From Clostridiales bacterium (lineage in GTDB: Bacteria > Bacillota > Clostridia > Lachnospirales > Lachnospiraceae): a stretch of 39,937 nucleotides of DNA. The translations under genes were made by a program, and so were the position numbers. A model generated the notes under the pieces. The model made no database searches. It saw only the letters and a program-made list of their open reading frames with translations, and had not been told where the DNA came from. Below, piece after piece: positions 35,781 to 39,937 of the stretch. The DNA is taken from NCBI GenBank assembly GCA_021202015.1, contig JAJQDV010000015.1, positions 1 through 39,937 on the forward strand, in the 5' to 3' direction. The stretch's first letter is position 1; the number at the start of each line of letters is the position of its first letter.

Positions 35781-35841
35781 TAATACAATGATATTCCGGG
35801 ATTTATGCCAGAATCGACGTTCAAAGAACTTTAATGAGATG

Positions 35842-35870
35842 ATTATATACCAATCGTTCCGAAAAAGATA
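35842..35870 (-). promoter_or_regulatory. Probable promoter of rho
   Basis: On the minus strand TATAAT (35842-35847) is preceded by GGTA, and the overlapping reading TGG-TATATA would be an extended -10 box. The -35 region (TATCTT) is weak. The transcript would have a leader of about 150 bases. The 266-bp gap around it (35686-35951) is very AT-rich and holds no gene. Confidence 0.5.
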
Positions 35871-35951
35871 GTGTTTTTTTACCGATTGTTCAATTTTTTC
35901 ACTCACGGAATCTTATACTCGTTTTTTTGCCCTGCCTGCCGGGTTCGGGCA

Positions 35952-36704
35952 TTATTTTACACCCAGGGTTTCCAGATACTTCAGGCTCTTTTTATATTTC
36001 TCCAATGAATTCACTTCCAGAAGGATGGAAATATCTCTTTGCATCTGCGGTATCACACACTCCCAGTCGATCGTCCCGTCTCCGAGCGGGAGATGAGAAT
36101 CCATCTGCCCGTCATTGTCGTTGATATGGTAATGAGTGATATAGGGAGCACACGCCTGCTCCCACGCGGCCATCTCCGTTCCGGAAATGTTCGCATGCGC
36201 GAGATCCAGGCAGATTCCGAATCGTTTCCCCCTCATTCGCTCCGCAAGAGCCACCAGGCAATCCGGTTCCTCGTCAAACATATTTTCCATATAGACAGAA
36301 AGATCCGGATAATCATCCAAAAGAGCCGTTATATATTCCTCATTGCGGTCGATCCATCCCCGCCGATAATTCGGTTCATAATAATTAGGAATAAAATTAG
36401 TGTGAAGTATTATTCCTTTTACCTGCAGGCGCAGGGCAATCTCACAGGCCTGGCGGATACGGTAATCACAGACCTCCCGGATCAGCCTGTCAACAGAATG
36501 TACGGTGATATCCAGAAACGGTCCGTGCATTGTGTCCCGGCTTCTGTCACGGTCCACCCGAAGATATGCACGGACACGCCGTTCCACCTCACCCTCCTGA
36601 TCCAGTATCCCCGGATACATAAAATCATCATATTCAAACGGGACGCCCAACTCCGTCCATTCCTCCAGATGCTCCAGATCCGGTATTCCGCTGTATTTCA
36701 TCAT
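35952..36704 (-). CDS. TIM-barrel sugar phosphate isomerase/epimerase-like protein
   Basis: A 250-residue member of the xylose-isomerase-like/AP endonuclease-2 fold. Metal-ligand positions are visible in VYMENMFDEEP, GICLDLAHANISG, YITHYHINDNDGQMDSHLPLGDGTIDW and ILLEVNS. The family includes sugar isomerases, epimerases and hydroxypyruvate isomerase; the substrate is not readable. The ATG at 36704 overlaps the cyclase stop as ATGA, so its expression is tied to the adenylate cyclase. No sugar transport or kinase gene is next to it. Confidence 0.85.
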   Translation of the reverse strand: MMKYSGIPDLEHLEEWTELGVPFEYDDFMYPGILDQEGEVERRVRAYLRVDRDRSRDTMHGPFLDITVHSVDRLIREVCDYRIRQACEIALRLQVKGIILHTNFIPNYYEPNYRRGWIDRNEEYITALLDDYPDLSVYMENMFDEEPDCLVALAERMRGKRFGICLDLAHANISGTEMAAWEQACAPYITHYHINDNDGQMDSHLPLGDGTIDWECVIPQMQRDISILLEVNSLEKYKKSLKYLETLGVK

Positions 36705-38560
36705 TGCCCCTCCCCCTGTCCAAAAGTCTTACTGTCTGTTTCCGGGGTATCGCAATTCCATTCCAGGGAATATACCATGACTCCCTGTGATTTGCCTTTC
36801 AGGGGAATCTCCCCCATTTCCTTCACCTTCAGACGTTCCTTTAACGGCTCGTACACGGACTCGCTGATCAGAATCTGCCCTGCCTTTGCATTCGACTCCA
36901 GGCGGGCCGCCGTGTTGACTGTATCTCCGATGGCAGTGTAATCCATCCGAAATTCCGACCCGATATTGCCGACGACCGCATACCCGCAGTTTACGCCAAT
37001 GCCATAGCTGACCTTTTTGCCAAACCGCTCCAGAAATTTCGCAGCGATCCGCTCGCTTCCGGCGGCTATATCTTTGGCTGCGCAGACCGCTTTGTAGATA
37101 TAGTCATCACTGTCAAACGGCGCGTTAAAAACAGCCATGGCCGCATCCCCGATGAATTTGTCCAGCGTGCCTCCGTTTTTAAAAATCGCGTCCGTGACAA
37201 GTCCCAGATATTCATTGAGAATCTCCACCACCTCTTCAGGCTGCAAGTCCTCACTCAACGGCGTAAAACCGCGGATATCCACAAACAGCACCGCGATGTG
37301 CCGCTTTTCCCCGCCCAGCTTCAGCTGATAATCCTGGTTTTTTGCGATCTCCTCCACCACCTGGGGCGCCACATACTTTTGAAACGCGCCCATGATTTTT
37401 CTCTTATGGAGAGCCTCCGCCGCATATTTGCTGACTATGCTCCAGACCAGAGCCGCAATGACAGCCAGGGGAAGGGCGATCATATTGATCACCAGCCCCT
37501 GCCCGTCGAGCATGCGGCAAAGGCCATACTGCGCAGCCAGAATCAGGGCAGCGACCAGCGCATTTCCCCAGAGCGGAACCATACACGCCAGCAAAACGAA
37601 CACGAAGACGATCGCCGCGCAGACCGCCGCATTCGCAAACGTGTTCGCGTACACCAGGCTGCGCTGCTCCAACAGGCTCTGAATGATATTCGCCTGAATC
37701 TCCACGCCGTACATCTGTGTCCCGGAAGCCACCGGCACCGGATAAGAGTCTCCCATGCCGGCCGCGTAAGCGCCCACCAGAACGATACTGTCCTCAAAAG
37801 CTGCCGCCGGGACAGCACCCTCCAGCACGTCCGCCAGGGAAAGGATCTCGTAAGACCCCGGCGAGGCGGTATAATCAATATAGATGCCGCCGTTTTCGTC
37901 CACCGGCATATAATCAACCGGAGTTTCTGCATCCGCGCCGCCTCCCTGCGCCATCGAGACAACGGCAGACGCAAAGGACTGGTATTCTTCCACTTCCAAC
38001 AGGGTATAGCGCACCGCGTTGTCTGTGGAATCCTGCACTGTATTCGCGAATCCCATGCTGACCGTGTCTTCCAGCTCCCCGAACGGTGTCTCTACCATAT
38101 CAATATGAAGAGAATTTACACGGCTGATCCCGTCTGTCGTCTCAATTCTGGTAGAAAACACCAGGTTGCCTGCCATCACGATATTCGAATATTTTTCGCA
38201 GGCATCAACCAGCAGCTGATCCTCATCGCCCTTTTCATTAACGAGCAGAATATCAAAACCGATCACCCGGGGCGCGTATTCTCCTCCGTCCAGAATCTCA
38301 ATCAGATCCGCGTAAACCTCCCTCGTCCACGTATCAAGCTCTCCCAGCGCATCCAGTGTTTTTTCATCGATCGCGATAATCTTGATGCCTGCATCCACGC
38401 TGCCCTCTCTCTGGTAAACGGCGTCCTGCAGAGTAAGGTTCAGGTTTGCAAACCAGTGGCAGGAGACACTCAGAAAAGCAAAAACCGCCAGAACAAGCGC
38501 AGCCGCGATGTTTTTTTTCTGCTTACTTTCCTTTTTTCCGTTTCTTCTTCCTTTTTGCAT
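36701..38560 (-). CDS. CHASE2-domain class III adenylate cyclase
   Basis: A 619-residue membrane sensor cyclase. An N-terminal helix (about 18-38) leads to an extracellular CHASE2 domain (about 40-300; LTLQDAVYQR, IKIIAIDEKTLDALG, VIGFDILL, DSIVLVGAYAAGMGDSYPVP, YGVEIQANIIQSLL). Three further membrane helices (about 305-380) and a cytosolic cyclase domain (about 410-600) follow. The catalytic residues are present: metal Asp in LFVDIRGFTP and KFIGDAAMAVF, the adenine-type Lys in TLDKFIGD, and Asn and Arg in DTVNTAARLES. It should therefore make cAMP. The gene overlaps the surface protein upstream by 38 bases and the TIM-barrel gene downstream by 4. AGGAGA lies about 10 bases from the ATG. Confidence 0.93.
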   Translation of the reverse strand: MQKGRRNGKKESKQKKNIAAALVLAVFAFLSVSCHWFANLNLTLQDAVYQREGSVDAGIKIIAIDEKTLDALGELDTWTREVYADLIEILDGGEYAPRVIGFDILLVNEKGDEDQLLVDACEKYSNIVMAGNLVFSTRIETTDGISRVNSLHIDMVETPFGELEDTVSMGFANTVQDSTDNAVRYTLLEVEEYQSFASAVVSMAQGGGADAETPVDYMPVDENGGIYIDYTASPGSYEILSLADVLEGAVPAAAFEDSIVLVGAYAAGMGDSYPVPVASGTQMYGVEIQANIIQSLLEQRSLVYANTFANAAVCAAIVFVFVLLACMVPLWGNALVAALILAAQYGLCRMLDGQGLVINMIALPLAVIAALVWSIVSKYAAEALHKRKIMGAFQKYVAPQVVEEIAKNQDYQLKLGGEKRHIAVLFVDIRGFTPLSEDLQPEEVVEILNEYLGLVTDAIFKNGGTLDKFIGDAAMAVFNAPFDSDDYIYKAVCAAKDIAAGSERIAAKFLERFGKKVSYGIGVNCGYAVVGNIGSEFRMDYTAIGDTVNTAARLESNAKAGQILISESVYEPLKERLKVKEMGEIPLKGKSQGVMVYSLEWNCDTPETDSKTFGQGEGQ

Positions 38561-39937
38561 GGCACATTATCTCTCCTGAAATAAAGGGTACAAACAACAG
38601 TCCCGCATCCTGCGCATAATCAGTCAGTTCGATAAACTCATATCCATCCGATGTCTCCTCTATAGAAAAATACAGCGTTCCCGTACAGCTGCCTATGCCC
38701 GTAATGGTAACCATAAATTCCTCATTTATGAATGACCAGGTATAACCCTTTCCTTCTTTCATATAATGATTCGTCGGAGTGACTGTCACCGTGATGCCGC
38801 TATCTCCATCCGTCGCGGACAATTCAAAGTCACTGCTGCTGATCTCTTTCTGTTCGATCAAAAATTCCAGCGTGAGCTCCGCGCCCTCCGTCCCGTCGAC
38901 CCACTCATAGTTCGCGCTTTCGATGAGTGTCAGCACCACAGGATAGCTTCCCGCGTCGCTCCCGCCCTCGTTTTCCGTGACTATATAGAAATCGGTGTCC
39001 GTCACGTCTGCCACCTGCACTACCCCATTATATGTCACGGAGTCAATGACCGGCGCCTCAACCAGGCCCTTTGTGATCGTAAACGTATAGGTCAGCGTCC
39101 CCGTATAGTTCCCAATACCCTTGATTGTGACCGTTGCTTCCCCGGCGCCGTCATTGTCAGCGTAGGACACGATGTAGTCCGTTCCTTCCTGCAAGGACGT
39201 ATCTGCGGTCTCCGACAGGGAAACCTCCGGTGTGACTGCCTCACCCAGATACATCTGGTCGGATGTATCGACCGTGAAGTCACTCCCGCTGATCTCCTTT
39301 GCCGTGATCGTATATTCCGGGCTGGTCGCATCCGTCGGCAGGCAGTAATTGTCGTTATATATCTCTGTCACGGTGCAGGTAAAGGTGCAGCCCGCGTTCA
39401 CATTGTCGACGCCGTCCGTATAGCCTTCGCTCAGCTCCACACTCTCGTCAAATGAATCCCCTTCTATGACGTTCCCCAGCGTAACCGTCGGCCACTTCGC
39501 GTACCCGTCGTACACCAGGCTCTCCGGCGCTGTCCATTCCAGTGTGACCTCCCTCTGTCCGATCACAAACTCCAGCGTGAGCTCCGCGCCCTCTGTCCCG
39601 TCGGCCCACTCATAGTTCGCGCTGTCAGTGAGCGTCAGCACCACGGGATAGCTTCCAGCGTCGCTCCCGCCCTCGTTTGTCGTGACCTTATAAAGCGCCG
39701 AGCTCGTCACATTCGCCGTCTGCCGCTTCCCGTCGTATATCACGGAACCAGCGGACGGCGCATTTACCACAGCCTTTTCGATCGTATACTCCGGGCTGGT
39801 CGCATCCGTCGGCAGGCAGTAATTGTCGTTATATATCTCTGTCACGGTGCAGGTAAAGGTGCATCCCGCATTCACATTGTCAACGCCGTCCGTATAGCCT
39901 TCGCTCAGCTCCACACTCTCGTCAAATGAATCCCCTT
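38523..39937 (-). CDS. Large repetitive surface protein, C-terminal part (5' end outside window)
   Basis: The last 471 residues of a longer protein; the frame is open to the window edge. It consists of Ig-like/MBG-type beta-sandwich repeats of two kinds: units ending YDGKRQTANV...GGSDAGSYPVVLTLTDSANYEW, and units with NAGCTFTCTVTEIYNDNYCLP. A single segment IKGIGNYTGTLTYTFTI also occurs. Such domains make up cell-surface stalks and adhesins. There is no LPXTG motif. The C-terminus ends in a short hydrophobic stretch (GLLFVPFISG) and the very basic tail AKRKKKRKKGK. That tail is encoded by bases shared with the start of the cyclase gene, so its composition may be imposed by the overlap. Confidence 0.75.
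   Translation of the reverse strand, partial: GDSFDESVELSEGYTDGVDNVNAGCTFTCTVTEIYNDNYCLPTDATSPEYTIEKAVVNAPSAGSVIYDGKRQTANVTSSALYKVTTNEGGSDAGSYPVVLTLTDSANYEWADGTEGAELTLEFVIGQREVTLEWTAPESLVYDGYAKWPTVTLGNVIEGDSFDESVELSEGYTDGVDNVNAGCTFTCTVTEIYNDNYCLPTDATSPEYTITAKEISGSDFTVDTSDQMYLGEAVTPEVSLSETADTSLQEGTDYIVSYADNDGAGEATVTIKGIGNYTGTLTYTFTITKGLVEAPVIDSVTYNGVVQVADVTDTDFYIVTENEGGSDAGSYPVVLTLIESANYEWVDGTEGAELTLEFLIEQKEISSSDFELSATDGDSGITVTVTPTNHYMKEGKGYTWSFINEEFMVTITGIGSCTGTLYFSIEETSDGYEFIELTDYAQDAGLLFVPFISGEIMCHAKRKKKRKKGK
38866..39687 (-). repeat. Repeat pair A in the surface protein gene (117 bp)
   Basis: The segment 38866-38982 recurs at 39571-39687 (offset 705 bp, 235 codons) with few differences. 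It encodes the GGSDAGSYPVVLTL...GTEGAELTLEF unit. Confidence 0.8.
39317..39937 (-). repeat. Repeat pair B in the surface protein gene (147 bp or more)
   Basis: The segment 39317-39463 recurs at 39791-39937 (offset 474 bp, 158 codons) with only about three differences seen. The second copy runs off the window, so the repeat is probably longer. It encodes the SFDESVELSEGYTDG...NDNYCLPTDATSPEYTI unit. Confidence 0.85.

Noticed and set aside
35925-35951. Intrinsic terminator after the TIM-barrel gene
   Set aside because: GCCC/GGGC pairing exists, but on the minus strand it is followed by AAAAAAA rather than a T-run. The T-run is on the wrong side.
37298-38584. Plus-strand open frame of 428 codons opposite the adenylate cyclase
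   Set aside because: It is antisense to a gene with an intact catalytic domain. Its composition is that of a shadow frame.
38866-39937. Mobile element repeats
   Set aside because: The repeats keep the reading frame of one protein and encode domain units, with no terminal inverted repeats or transposase.

Overview
The window is a stretch of chromosome from a low-GC-phylum (Firmicutes) anaerobe, most like a Clostridia/Lachnospiraceae species although its own GC content is moderate. The basis is a Gram-positive-type PolC, MurE with a meso-DAP-type DNPR motif next to DapF, the MEP isoprenoid genes dxr and ispG, formate-tetrahydrofolate ligase, a TepA (ClpP-like) gene beside an FtsK/SpoIIIE translocase, and the GGGtGRT/NifU-like gene pair. 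The family-level placement is inference. Almost everything is on the minus strand; only a PHP phosphoesterase gene and a two-gene ABC transporter are on the plus strand.

Layout, left to right. 1-120: three phased palindromes that look like operators at the edge of an accessory locus. 121-690: a small membrane protein of unknown function and a tRNA-Glu with a consensus promoter and a terminator. 742-2128: the infC-rpmI-rplT operon, with a long leader ending in an intrinsic terminator (attenuator) and a probable AUC start for infC. 2149-3178: divergently transcribed PHP phosphoesterase. 3206-5058: a Cof-type HAD phosphatase and a chorismate mutase/ACT protein whose prephenate dehydratase domain has decayed. 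5125-18430: a long housekeeping run read from right to left, pyrH-frr-uppS-cdsA-[AAA-ATPase/nuclease]-dxr-rseP-ispG-flavodoxin-polC. It links ribosome recycling, UMP phosphorylation, lipid-carrier and phospholipid synthesis, isoprenoid precursors, membrane proteolysis and DNA replication. The ATPase/nuclease gene is an extra, AT-richer insertion between cdsA and dxr.

18496-27473: murE, dapF, a zinc-ribbon/TPR/chitobiase-like membrane protein, fhs, ftsK and tepA. 27585-29575: a glycogen synthase gene (glgA) broken by an exact 428-bp tandem duplication. 29680-31358: plus-strand NitT/TauT-type ABC transporter ATPase and permease without a substrate-binding protein. 31392-33905: the GGGtGRT/NifU-like pair and a left-handed beta-helix protein. 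34003-35870: rho, with a repeat-rich disordered insert and its promoter. 35952-39937: a TIM-barrel sugar isomerase-like protein, a CHASE2 class III adenylate cyclase and the 3' end of a large repetitive surface protein, all overlapping in one operon.

The least explained items are the overlapping surface protein/cyclase/TIM-barrel operon, the GGGtGRT/NifU-like pair, the decayed PheA with its internal 42-bp repeats, the reversible-looking glgA duplication, the phased operators at the left edge, and a REP-like palindrome between frr and uppS. Nothing here proves a wholly new system. The two operons at 31455-33164 and 35952-39937 are the best candidates.
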